Source: Xylogone sp. PMI_703 | Lineage: Eukaryota > Ascomycota > Leotiomycetes | Assembly: GCA_021399445.1 (NCBI GenBank) | Contig: JAJTUQ010000005.1 | Location: 3,100,001-3,164,000, forward strand | Length of the DNA: 64,000 nt | Reading direction: 5' to 3' | In this document: positions 34,936 to 47,556 of the stretch, in pieces | How positions within the stretch are numbered: the first letter of the stretch is position 1 | Layout of the letters: the number at the start of each line of letters is the position of its first letter | Made by a program: the position numbers and the translations under genes | Notes under the pieces: generated by a model | Databases searched by the model: none | What the model was told of the DNA's origin: nothing | What the model saw: the letters and a program-made list of their open reading frames with translations, nothing else

Positions 34936-35776
34936 ATAGTTTCTTCTTCGTTAGTTATAAATATATTAAAGACAAATTCTGTATTAAATTCCTTTTCTTA
35001 AGTTATCTAAGGTAATACTTTCTTTGCTCTAGGTTTTCTCAGATTAAATAGGTTATTAATATACTTTTTAAAAAGTATTTATTCATTGTTAAACTTATAA
35101 TAATAGTTTATCCTATAATTATAATATTGTTCTTGATGTTCTGTATGGAAAATTGTTTCTTGATATACTTTTTTCCTAGTTTAGTACATTTTCTCTTGGT
35201 CTTTATAGTATATAACTTAGGTATAAGAGTCTTGTCGGGGTGACTGTATATTTTCTCCCAGAGAGTAAGATATTAGGTTATTGTAGTATAATCTGTTGAT
35301 AGTGATTTTTTCGAAGTTAGACTATATAACTTTAATTATTATTTTTAATTTTTATATTCTATACTAAAAAAGTTTATCTTACTGAAGTAATATATCTTAA
35401 AGAATATTTCTTTTGACTAATCTTTAAGTTTTTATATAACTTTTGTTAAAGTAAAGAGTTATTTTAATTAATATTATTTTTTTATTTATTTATAGCTTAT
35501 TTGTTTGATAAGGTTAGGTAATAAAATTCTCTCGTTTTATATGATTAAAAAGTTTAGAACTTTAGAAGATTTTCTGAAAGGATTTCTCTGTTATTCTCTA
35601 GTTAGGTTCTGATGTCTTAGGTATTGTGTATAGAGAATATACTGGTGAAATTTTAGTATATTCTTTTTCTTTCAGGGATTCTTAGTTAACTTGATTGAAA
35701 TTACCTTGAAATTCTTCATAGATTATCAGTTCTTCTTTAATTTGTTCTAGGAAAAACAGGTCTGGTAAGTTAGTAG
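34936..35776 (-). pseudogene. Segment of A' between B and B'
   Basis: This 841-bp stretch aligns, on the minus strand, with A1 positions of roughly 7700-8640 (the unassigned region before protease). It links the left and right parts of A'. No domain is assigned. Confidence 0.8.
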
Positions 35777-36059
35777 TATGAAAGGGAAGGTATAAGTGCT
35801 ATAGAAGGTACGTAATCTCTGGCAGCCAGTATGTAGGTATACAACGAACAACAACAACAACACCATATAATACAATTACCAATATCATGATATTATAACA
35901 ATCATAACAATCGTAAAAGAGCTAATCAGAACTTATATATCTATAAAATAAGAGTACAAATCACTGTCTATTATAATATCGTACAAACTGTTCTATATAT
36001 AAAATTTAAAGATTTTAGCAATAAAACTATTATTACTTACATACAGATTCCCTACCACA
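35777..36059 (-). repeat. 3' LTR of B'
   Basis: Reverse-orientation 283-bp LTR, beginning TATGAAAGGGAAGG and ending CCCTACCACA on the plus strand. It contains the (AAC)n run that mirrors the (GTT)n run of the other B LTRs. Confidence 0.9.
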
Positions 36060-36099
36060 TCTGTCCTCTTTGATATTAAAGCTTATGAAACAATAATAT

Positions 36100-39000
36100 C
36101 AATATTAACAACAATATAAAAAATCCATCGAATATTATCAAAAACAAAACACTAAAACGAAGAACTAAACTATTACTATAATCTGAAATAAGATAAAACA
36201 TCCCATCTTTTCTTAATATCTAGATATCATACCCTTAACTTTACATATTACATTTCTTAATATTAACATAAATATAAACCATATATTTACTTATTTTAAT
36301 ATATCAATTTTACCCTCATCCACTAGTTTCTGAATATACGAATTCTTTTTAAATAACTATAACTTTAACTATACTTTCTATTATTATTTATCATAAAATA
36401 TATTCTATATCTTCCTTCTCCAAGAACTTAAGTATTCTAACTACTCTATACTCATCCTATAAAATACAATTTCAAAGTCGGCCAGAACGTTATTATTATC
36501 ATATCTTTATTGTACTAATATAGCTCAGGATAACAGAGTTATAATTTCAAGATTCATATTAAATAACACTTTTTGGTCTAATAATCTTATTATTCTAAGT
36601 ATTAAAGGATAATGATACCTTGTTGTTATCAATTCTTTATAATAATCTGAAACCTTTTTCTATTGAGTTTTCAGGATATTAACTAAATATTAATAATATT
36701 TATCAGTAATTCTGAATTATAACTTAACTATAAATCATATAACTTTTATTTTTTTGGAGTTATATAATATTAAGTAATATTTCGTAAATAAAGTCTCCCC
36801 TTTCTTTATATGATTATCCTTTAATTTTCTTACTTCTGGCATTAACTTTTTTATTATATCTTTAATAATAGTAAATAAGTTTTTTATTAACTTATGATTA
36901 ATAATTATATCGATATTCTGATAACTTTTTGCGAATAACTTTATAGTTTTGACTTTATCCTTTTTTGTTATAACATAATATTATTAATAATATTTGTTAT
37001 TATATAATCTAAAGCTGATTACTCTGTTTTGTAATCTTTAAAATTTACCCTTTTCAAGCAGTTAACCTGATTATATTTAACTTTAAGGAATAATATATTA
37101 ATACTATATAGTCAAAATATTAATCAATATTTGTTGTTTTTCTTTAAGTATATATAAACTAGATATAAAGTAAAATCTTGTTAAATCATTTGTTAAATTA
37201 ACAAGAAATTTATGATTTCTATTTATTTATTATTATTTTCTGATAATGTTTTTATATAATATAAATATATTTTTATCTTATATTTGATTAATTCTATAAT
37301 CTTAAATTTATTATCTTTTGGGATAAATTCATTTCATTAATCAAATAAAGATTTTTTGTCAAAATTATTAAAATTCTATAATATAATATCTACAAATCTT
37401 ATATCAGTCAATATTATTTTTTTTTGATATTTTTTAATATTCTCTTCATTTCTTCGTTATTTAAATTGTCAAAAATTTTGTTTTATAGTAAATCTATTGG
37501 TTTTAGTATATATTTAAACAAGTCCTTGTTTTTATCTTCTTTTTTTTTGTTTGATTTTCAATTTGTATAACTTAATAACATTAACTATATTTTTCTTGTT
37601 AATCTTTAGTTTTTTATTAATACTTTTCGTCTTTTTATTCTTCTTCTTCCTCTTCTTTTTATTATTAAAATCATTATATTCTGAATTATCATTATTGTCT
37701 TCCTTTTTAGTTTCCATTTTTTTTATATATAATATATCTTTTTCCTTATCACTTTCGTCAAATAATAGATTTCATTAACTTTAGTCATCAGTTAACATTT
37801 TATATTTATTAAAACTTATATTTAATATATTTATATTAATTAGTATTATTCGTTCAGGATCTTTATCCATGAGATTAACTTTCATCAAGTCAGCAAGAAG
37901 AACTTGTTACTATAAAAAGTACTCTTGAATTCTCCTCCCAGGCCCTGGTAACCTCACCTTTATTCTAGCCATTGTTACTGAATTTACCCTTCTTGAAATA
38001 TTCTTGAGACTTAATTTTATAATACTGACCATTTTTCTTATTATATTAGTAATTTCACTTGACTAGCTCAGAAAGTTTTATCATTATTCAAGTATTAAAA
38101 AGTTATTTGCCTATGTTCTTCTAATCTTATCATATACCTCTTGAGTCTTGTTTTACTACTTTATATTCATTTTAATTATAATATTGATTATCCTTTTGAA
38201 TACAGCTTTAATTTTAGCTTTACTTAGTTTATAGCCAATATATCATTTTTTCTTTATTATAGTCTCGAAAACCATCTGAGTTATGTCTTCTATTATCATA
38301 TTCTAGTATATAACTAATTATATAAAATCCTTGATGTATTTATATTGTTTAACATTGTTTATTATAGTTACTTTAGCTTCCAGAGCTTCTTTTGTAATAA
38401 ATTAAACCTGTTGCTGTATTATAGATATGGCAGGTGCTCTAGGGGTAATATTCATTTTGTCGGATTTGATATTAATAGGTTTTTTGTAGTTTTATACAAA
38501 ATTTCGAGTTATCAATCAATATTAACTATCTTTAAAGGGTTTTCATATATTACTTGAGTTTAAGGTATAAATTTGAGTAATCTTATCCTTTTGTATAATA
38601 TTATTTAACCTAAATTAGTGTTCAAAGGTAAATTTTTTGTATGAATCTTTCAGTGGATTTCTTTGATCAAATATAACTTTAAATATTAAATTTTTGAATA
38701 TTCTATATTGTCCCCTTTTCTTTTTCAACTGTATTTTTGAAAAAGAAAACTATTAAATATAATCCTTCAGTTGATATAATAAAAGTTTTGGTCTAAAAAT
38801 ATAATTAAGATTATAATTATGACAAAGGTTCTTTTTCCCCGAATATCTTTTGAATTGTTAGTAAGTTGAATTTCTTTGTATTCAGGTTATAACTAAAGAA
38901 TACCCTAGGTATTCCATATTGATCTGATAATCCTTTATTAATATTTAAGTATAACTTTTAACAAAAGTAATATTAAACTTTATAATCTTGAATCTAGAGT

Positions 39001-39700
39001 TATAACTTTTCGAGATTTTATTATTGATTTTTCTCTTTATTTAAAGTGTTTTTCTGATTATTATGTTAGTCTTTTGTCGATATAAGTTTCTTATAATGTA
39101 TTATATTAGTTCTTGTCGTAATTTGACTATAATTTCACTAAAAATGATATAATTCAAGTCTTTTGAGTCTTTGATAGATATCTTTTCCGTGGACTTAATC
39201 ATGAAATTCTTGTTATTCCTTGTTGTTATTTATGTATTTCCCCTCTTGCTCAGAGTCTTATTATTTTCTTTGGTAAGATTAATACTTAATCTTGTTCTAA
39301 TCTTATGATTACTTAACTTTACAGTAATAATAATTATTAATAATAATTTAATTTTATATAATATAACGAGAAGAAGATTCTTTATATATTCCTTCCAGAT
39401 TACTCTTAATATTATTTTCTTGAGAACCTGATGAGTAACTACAGAGTCATATATGACTTCTGTTTCTTAATATAATTCTAAGATCTGAATCTTAATAATA
39501 CTCCAAAAACCTCAAAATCAATAACTATTACTTATAACCCTCTCTGATTAAGTTCTTGATTTATGAATATATAATCAGGATTTTGATCTTTTCAGTTTCT
39601 AAGGTCATCAAAACTATTTTCATAAATATATTTGTATATCTTTTACTAAAAACAAATAATAATATATTTATTCTTTTTATATCTATAAACTAAGACGTCT
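36100..39700 (-). pseudogene. B' ORF3 and 3' coding-like region
   Basis: This is the minus-strand counterpart of B 30150-33990. The open stretch 37532-37717 (minus) gives METKKEDNNDNSEYNDFNNK and a Lys-rich run, matching the ORF3 start in B. GLSDQYGIPRVFF recurs near 38920. Having the region in two independent insertions shows that it belongs to the element and is not a chance insertion. Function is unknown. Confidence 0.5.
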
Positions 39701-40162
39701 TATAATTTTTGGATATCCAGTTTGATTACTGTCTTTGTTTTAGTTTCTTGGTATTAATGATAATATTATTATAAATTTTTATTCTTTGGGAATATATTGT
39801 TGATCTTCTTGTTGTTATTACTTTTGTAGTCGTTTTTGTATCATTTGATAAGTTTATATCAATAACTCTAGATCCTTTGAATTTATAAATTCAGTATTAC
39901 TTTCAAACATATTCTCTTCAAACTTTATTAACTTAGATTCTTTTACTTATTCTTTTTCTTTGTTGACCAGTATTATGGCCCTTTTGCTCTCCTGATTACT
40001 CTGAACAGAGTTATCTCTTAATTCTTCAACCTGTCCATCTTTGATTTGTTCTTCGTAAAATCCTCCCTTTCGTACAAAGACCTTTAACCAATTACTAATA
40101 AACGTTCTAGTAAGCTAAGTTTCATTGAACTCTTCCAGTATATATTAACTTTTCTTAGTATT

Positions 40163-40768
40163 TGTCACGACCCCGCAGGGTTGTGACAAGCGACTTAAGT
40201 ACAGGGCCTCTATAGCCGTCGCCTTAGTTAAATAAGTATTAGATAAGACGGCTATCAGGGTCCTGGTTATGGTATCGCTAGTACTATTACATTACTAGTA
40301 CTAGCGAAAAGATAGTACAAGTTCAACACTAATACTATGAAAAGGGTTGTATAAGCTAAAGGATAGTACTATCAGAATTATAGTACTAACCTTTTGGTTG
40401 TACTAATTAAGTAATAGTATTATCGGAGAAATAGTACTACTTTTCTGCTTGTGTTAGCGATTTGTTTGTATGTGCAAAAAGCTAGTACTAGCGATTAAGT
40501 AAGTACTAGGATTAGATAAGCAGATTCCATGGATCCTATAGATTCTAGGAGGATTAATAAGATTAATGGGACTCAAAAGAAAATCATTCTTTATATAAGT
40601 AGATAAGACTTACAGTAGATAAGAGCTTTGTGCTTAATTCAATTGATTTATAGCATACTTGTATTTTATAATAATTACTTTAAAGTTTTGTGAAGATATT
40701 CTCTTGCCTTTTACCTTCATTTATTATTTAAGTGATAGATAACCTCTTATCTTTGTAAGAATATTACA
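40163..40768 (+). repeat. 5' LTR of A2
   Basis: 606 bp with an intact TGTCACGACCCCGCAGGG start and decayed end (ATATTACA). Many TAGTAC cores of the U3 array remain. Confidence 0.93.
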
Positions 40769-40796
40769 CTTTAAGTATCTGAAACTCGAAGGTATT

Positions 40797-41780
40797 ATGG
40801 CTGGAGACTCATCTTTATAACAAAACCCTCAAACTCTTAAGGCTAATCTTAATTCGACAACTAATTTTATTAAAAGAAAGCTAAACCTAAGAAAGATCGA
40901 AAACTTCAAAGGAGACAGGTCTAAGTTAAAACTTTTCAAGTTCTGAACTTATTTATATTTAAACTTGCATAAGGATAAGTTTCAAAATGACTTTTAACAG
41001 ATTATGTAGCTATTCATTTATCTGGAAAAAGAAATATTACAATAAGCTTTGTCATATGTAGAGAACTTTGAGAACTTTACCGAAAAAGATGAAAGAAGAT
41101 AATAAGATATTATTAACTTGTTTATATTCTTTAAAAGTTTTGAAGAAGAAATGAAAAGAGTTTTCGGAGATTTTCATAAAACAGATCAGGCAGAATAATA
41201 ATTATATGTCTTGAAACAGACTAATTTTACTTCTGTTTATAACATTAAGTTCTGACAACTGAGTAATATGACTAGCTGAGAAAATAAAACATTGATGTTC
41301 TGGTATTACCAAGGGTTGAAAGAATCTGTTAAGGACAAATTGACTTATATTAGATCTTATCCTGATATACTCGTTAAACAGATGAGGGAAACTGAGGAGA
41401 TTGATAATTTTTAATACAAATAGTATATAGAAAAAAAAGGAAGAATTCTTTACTTTTTACAGATAAATAAACGAAAAGGTTATATCAATGATCAAGGAGA
41501 TTTAATAAATCTCGATAAGATCACAGGAGGAAGAAGACAAGGTCTCAAGAACTGTGGCAAAAGATTATTTAAAAGAAAAAACAAGTATAATTTAACTCTT
41601 AAATAATACAAAGAAAAAAGAGAAAAGAAACTTTGTTACAAATGTGGACAAGTTGGGCATATTGTCCAGGAACATGATAACAAAGACAAAGGAAAACCAA
41701 AAAAGACTAAGATTATCTTTATAATATCTTTGGCTGAAGATGACAAATCTTACGGTTTAGATAATATTTTATTGATAAGA
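40797..41780 (+). pseudogene. Gag of A2
   Basis: The ATG at 40797 again lies 29 nt after the LTR. The zinc knuckle at about 41630-41677 reads LCYKCGQVGHIVQEH, that is CX2CX4HX4 with His where Cys is usual. The corresponding position is Tyr in A1 and A' (CAY to TAY), implying that the family ancestor already had His. TAA stops replace several Gln codons. Confidence 0.75.
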
Positions 41781-44700
41781 TAAAGTGACTTTGACGAGTT
41801 ACTAAAAGAAGTTAAAGATTAGTCTATAGACTAAATCTTATGAATTTTTCTTACAGAAGACTTTATAACAGAAGTTTACTATGATACTAAGAATATAATG
41901 TTTTCAGGAGTCTTCTCTTTAACCGTGAGTAAACTAGATATTCTGATATCAGTTATAAAAAAAGTAAAGTGACAGAACTTGGAAGTTGTTTACTCTGACA
42001 ATTTTCCTCCTGAGGAATACTAGGATATAACTGACTTACCAGATCCCTTTTCCTCAAAGACTATAAGAGGAGTGCCAATGACTTATGAAGAAACCAAGCC
42101 TAGATTCTTTAGTACATTAAACTTAAAAAATATATTTTATCAAGTATAAGTCAAGGAAACCTTAATCAAAACAGACATTAATGAACCAACATTCGGCGTT
42201 ATATTATAAAATTCACTGAAAAAAAAGGAATATACTAAGATTTTATTAGTATATTCTTTATACATAATATTTAAGGTATCAGAATTTAACCAAAGAATAA
42301 TAGAAGAATTTTTTCGGAAAGTCTTCTGGGGTTCTGAGCTTTTTAACAATATAGAACAAGAAGATTTTATCATTTAACCTTATCAAACAAATGAGTTATA
42401 AATAAGTGAAAGAATAATATTAATTAGAATGACTTTTTACTTTGATAAAAGTTATATAAAAACCTAAAGACTAGTCGAAAGAAATATCTTTTGGGATATA
42501 TTACTTTAACGAGATAAACTTCTTTAATACAGAATATAGAAATTAAGAATAATAATTAAGGTTATATAGTCTAACTTCGAAAAAATCATTATTAATAGAT
42601 TATACTATGATGACTTAATACTTTACTCTCTGAGAGAAAACATATAACTACTCTAACTAGACTCTTATACCTAGGTTGTATACTATAAAAACCAGGAGAA
42701 GATGTACTAGGTCAAGAAGGAAATATGTCAAAAAACAATTTTCCATATAAAGTATCAAAAGTAATATTATAACTATAGAATAAGTTATTATTATAAATTT
42801 AATGATGAATAGATACTTTTTAAGAAATATGTCGATAATCTGTTCAACCTGAGAAAGTCTAGAACAAAGAAGGCATTGCCTCAGATAACTCAAGAAAAGG
42901 AATTTAATACAAAATTTGTCTCTGATGTATTTATAACTAACGAAGAAGAAGTTATCTAGTTAAATGTTAAGTTTGACAACAGAAACTTTAAAGTTTTAGT
43001 AGATTCAGGAAGTTAGATTAACCTAATCTCGTTATAAGCTATTAAAACAATAGACGTATAGACTAAAGTTTATAATTAGTCTTTATGAATAGCCGATGGC
43101 TCATTAGTAAAAGAAAGAATATTCATCAGAATTAAACTTTTCATTATAAAGATTAGGAATTACCAAGAACAAATCCAGTTTGAAGTTTCTTTCTTTAGAA
43201 GAGAAGATATTATCCTAGGATAGCCTTAGTTAAAGTTCTATGACTTAAACGTTAACTAGAAAACAAAGAAATTGACATTTAAATATTATTACAGCGTTGG
43301 ACCAAAAGAATGGTTTGTGTAAGATGTTTTTGTTATTGAACTTGCTCAGGATAACTTTTAGAATAAATTAAATGTTTTTCCGGAAGAATATCAAGATTAT
43401 CGTAAATTGTTTATTCTGTGACCGAAGGACATAACTTTATTTTTACATAAAGAATAGAACTACGAAATCATTCTTCAAGAAAGTGTAACCCCTTTATATA
43501 GACTTATTTATGGAATAAATCCTATTAAGAATAAGATCCTGAGAGAATAACTGAATGAACAGACTACGAAGAGTTTCTACAAGGAGTCAAACTTTTCATG
43601 AGGAGTGTTATTGATATAAACATCAAAGTTAGACGATCCCCGGAGAAGATTATGTAAAGATTATAGAAATTTAAACAGTAAAACCATAAAAAACAAATAT
43701 TTATTACTTTATATTGACAGAATATGAGATATACTTATTGAAGCTAGATATTTCACGAAATTAAACTTTGTTACAGAGTTTAACTTGATAAGGATCAAGG
43801 AAGAATATGAATAGTATATTGTCATTCGAACTAAGTATAGACTTTATGAACTTTTGGTTATATCTTTTAGTCTGACGAATATATTAATGATTATACAGAA
43901 AGTGAACAATATGATTTTAAGACTATATTTAGATTGTTTTATAATAATATATTTGGATAATATTTTGATTTATTCTAAGACGTTAAAAGAATACAAACAG
44001 TATATTTGTACTATACTTAAAGTATTGATTGATAACGACATAAAATGTAAGTTAGTTAAATATTAGTTCAACACAACAGAAATGAAATTCTTAAGTGAAA
44101 TAATTTCGGACAAAGAATTCTGAATAAATTTAAAAAAGTAAAAGTCATCAGAGAATGACCTACTCCAAAAACAGTCAAAGAAATCCAACAGTTTAATAAA
44201 CTTATCAATTACTATAAACATTATATAATAACTTACTCAAAGATAACTAGCCTATTGACAGAATTAACGAAGAAAGATATACTCTTTGTTTGGGAAGAGA
44301 AATAGGAGAAAACTTTCCAAGAGATTAAAGATCAGTTCAACGAAGACCAAATACTGGTTTATGCTAATCCCGAAAAACTATATTTACTAGAAACAAATGC
44401 TTTAGGTAAGGTATTAAATAGAGTTTTGTCACAAAAAGATAACAAAGGACATTGGAAGTCAGTAATCTTTTATTCTCGAAAGTTTATTTTAACAAAGTTA
44501 AACTATAATATCTACGAGAAAGAATTCTTGATTATTGTAAATTACTATAAATATTAAAAAGTTTACTTATATAATGTTAAACATTTATTCGAGATTTTAT
44601 TAGATTACAAGAATTTAATAACCTTTATGACTATTAAAAATTTTAACAATAAACAAGTATACTAGTACGAAATGTTAACATAATATGATTTCAGAATTCG

Positions 44701-46285
44701 TTATATCCAAGGATCAGAGAATACTAAGGCTAATGCTCTGAGCAAACGACCAGACTATATGAAAAGAAGTTTTAAGCAAGAATTCATTATGTTTAAAAAG
44801 GAAGACAACATTTTGTGCTTTAATCATATACAAGTATTAGTAGTCATATAAGTTATTGACAAAGAATAGTTAAAAAAGATTAAATTAATTACTGTAGAAG
44901 AGAAAGAAATCTTTAAAAATTTTGAGGCTAACTAGTTCGAAGATCAGGAATTTCCAGGTATTTGGCTAAAAGATAAAAAAGTATTTATCTCATTATTAAT
45001 CACCCAGGAGTTCATGAAGGAATAACATGAATTATTTATATATAGTCATCAAAGAATTATAAAGATTAAGAATAGATTATAACAGGAATTCTTTATTTTC
45101 AAACTTTAACAAGAAGTCACTAAAGTTGTCAATAACTATAACATTTGTTATAAAGCTAGAATATCAAGAAAAAAGTTTATAAAACAATTAATACTTTTTC
45201 AGATACCAGAAAAGCCTTAGACTTTTATTTCATAAGATTTTATTACAAGATTATCTTTATCAAGAAGTATTAACGGACTAGATGAAAATTACTATAACTC
45301 AATCCTCATTATAATGGATAGACTTACGAAGTACTCCATTATGTTATTATAGAAAGAAACATAAACAGCCAAGGATTTAGCAGAAATCACGATATTCAGG
45401 ATTATAACAGATTATAACATTTTAACAGAAATTATTTTGGACAAAGATAAGTTCTTTATGTCGAAATTCTGGGAAGCAATCTGCAAGAGATTAAGCATTA
45501 AAAGAAAAATCATTACAAAAGGATGGGCTTAGACAAATAGTCAAACCGAGTGAGTAAACCAGATTATAAAAGCCTATCTTTGTTATTATGTAGATTATAA
45601 GTAGTCAAATTGGAAAGATCTTTTACTAATGGTGTAATTAATATATAATAATGTAAAAAGTGAAATTATTAAAGTTATGCCTTTTTTTGCGAATTATGAC
45701 TATGAAGTTCAAACTTACTTCATAAAAACGGAAATAAGAAATATTTTTAAGATAATTGAACAATAAGTAGACAAATTGGAAAAAATCTATAATTGCTTAA
45801 AGTATAATATTAAATTCGTACAAGAATGTATGAAGAAATACTATAATCAAAAATACAGTATAAAACTTAAGCTTGAAAAAGAGGATAAAGTTTATATTAT
45901 TTGTAGATTTATCAAAACAACAAGACTAAGCAATAAATTAGACTAGAAAAAGATTAGCCTATACAAAATCAAAAAGAAATTAGAAAATCTGATATATAAA
46001 TTAGAACTTCTTAATATTATACGAATATACTCAGTATTTTATATAATTATACTAGAAAAAGTATTATCTAGATTACCATTAGCTCTGGACTTAGAGCTAG
46101 AATAAGATCTAAATATAGAATAAAAAGTCAAAGAAATCCTAAATAACAAGTTAATAAAGAATAAGAAATAATACTTGGTCAGATAAAAAGAATAAAAAGA
46201 ATATAGATAGTTAAATACCTGGGAACCAGAGGAATACTTTATTAACTTTAATAAGCTCTTGGAAGAGTATGAACAGGCGAAGTAA
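41781..46285 (+). pseudogene. Pol of A2: PR-RT-RNaseH-IN-chromodomain
   Basis: It is collinear with A1 pol. Protease DSG is retained at 43002-43010. Reverse transcriptase (43854-44066 frame) reads YLDNILIYS, one catalytic Asp lost. RNase H lies near 44360-44560, integrase QTDSQTE-type sequence near 45530-45560, and the chromodomain with NTWEPEEYFINF ends near 46285. The segment 41781-42960 before protease is unassigned. It contains VFWGSELFNNI and is shared with A1. Stops are frequent. Confidence 0.87.
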
Positions 46286-46286
46286 G

Positions 46287-46748
46287 CTAGGACAGATCGA
46301 ACAGAACATTGACATAAGCAAAGAAATCAGTGTCGGAGGGAAAGGCCTCGAAAGGCTTAGTCTTTGCCGGTTGAGTAATTTTTGATTGTTGTAACATTTT
46401 CTTTTCCTTCTCTTTCTCGAGTCTCTCTTTCTCCTCAATAGTATCTAGCTTGTTTATACTCTTTAAATTATAATATAATATCTTTATAGCTCGAAAACGA
46501 AACTGTTCTCTCTGACAGTTTAACCTTAGCAATTTTGCCTATGTCTCTAAAGCTTTTTTCTGGGTCTCTTCTTATTCCTGAGAAAGTTTCTGTTTTTTAG
46601 CCGTTAAAACTTCTCAGTCTGCTGAAAAAAGATTATAAATATCATATTTTGTGCTATTTCCAGCCTTGATATATTCCCTGTATTATAAAGAATCTAGAAT
46701 CACGAAACATGTCAGTTTCTTCTTTTCACAATGACTATAAAGAGACAT
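46287..46748 (-). pseudogene. Antisense ORF of A2 (best preserved copy)
   Basis: This 462-nt frame starts with an ATG at 46748 (MSLYSHCEKKKLTCF) and ends DVNVLFDLS-like with TAG near 46287; an uninterrupted part covers 46287-46532. The centre contains NCQREQFRFRAIKIL, then KLDTIEEKERLEKEKEKK, a probable coiled coil, and the tail FEAFPSDTDFFAYVN. Stops (TGA, TAA, TAG) fit RIP-type changes. It is tail-to-tail with pol. Function is unknown. Confidence 0.68.
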
Positions 46749-46945
46749 TTTAACACTAGAAGTTTGGACTCTTGAAATCAGCTTGGGACAGGCTTTTTTC
46801 TTTTCTTTTGTATTACTTTGTTATAACTCTGTTCAAGACCATACTTAAAGGGCATGGTGGAAAGGAAAGAAGAATTGAATTGTTATAAGGACTTTTATGT
46901 CTTAATTATAAACTTTGAGACAAAGTTAAGCTAAGAAGAGGATAG

Positions 46946-47551
46946 TGTTATAACTTTGTAAGATTGTAACAAACGACTTAAGTATAAGGCTTTTATAGCT
47001 GTCACTTTAGTTAAATAAGTATTAGATAAGACAGTTATTAAGGTCCTGGTTATAATATCATTAGTACTATCGTATTATTAGTATTAGCGAAAAGATAGTA
47101 CAAGTTCAACATTAGTACTATGAAAAAGGTTGTACAAGTTAAAAGATAGTACTATCAGAATTATAGTACTAACTTTTTAGTTATATTAACTAAGTGATAA
47201 TATTATCGGAGAAATAGTATTACTTTTCCACTTGTGCTAACGATTTGCTTATACGTGCAAAAAGTTAATACTAGCGATTAAGCAAATACCAGGATTAAAT
47301 AAGCAGATCCCATAGATCCCATGGATCCCAGGAGGATCGATGGGATCAATAGAACTCAAAAGAAAATCACTTTCTATATAAATAAATAAGACTCACAGTA
47401 GATAAGAGCTTCATACTTAATTCAATTGATTTACAGCATATTTGTATTTCATAGTAATTACCCTAAAGCCTTGTGAAGATATTCTCTTGCCTTTTACCTT
47501 CATCTATCATTTGAGTGATAGATAACCCCTTACCCTTGTAGGAACGTTACA
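46946..47551 (+). repeat. 3' LTR of A2
   Basis: 606 bp, start decayed (TGTTATAACTTTG), end intact (GGAACGTTACA). It is preceded by the purine-rich tract AAGAAGAGGATAG, the likely polypurine tract. Confidence 0.93.
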
Positions 47552-47556
47552 GTATT

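Larger units (their letters stand above)
40163..47551 (+). mobile_element. Complete family A Ty3/gypsy element A2
   Basis: 7,389 bp, LTRs 40163-40768 and 46946-47551 (606 bp each), with a perfect GTATT duplication (40158-40162 and 47552-47556) inside B'. It has the same organisation as A1 and is somewhat less decayed: protease DSG, the RT first Asp and the Gag Cys residues survive. It is still interrupted by many stops. Confidence 0.95.
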
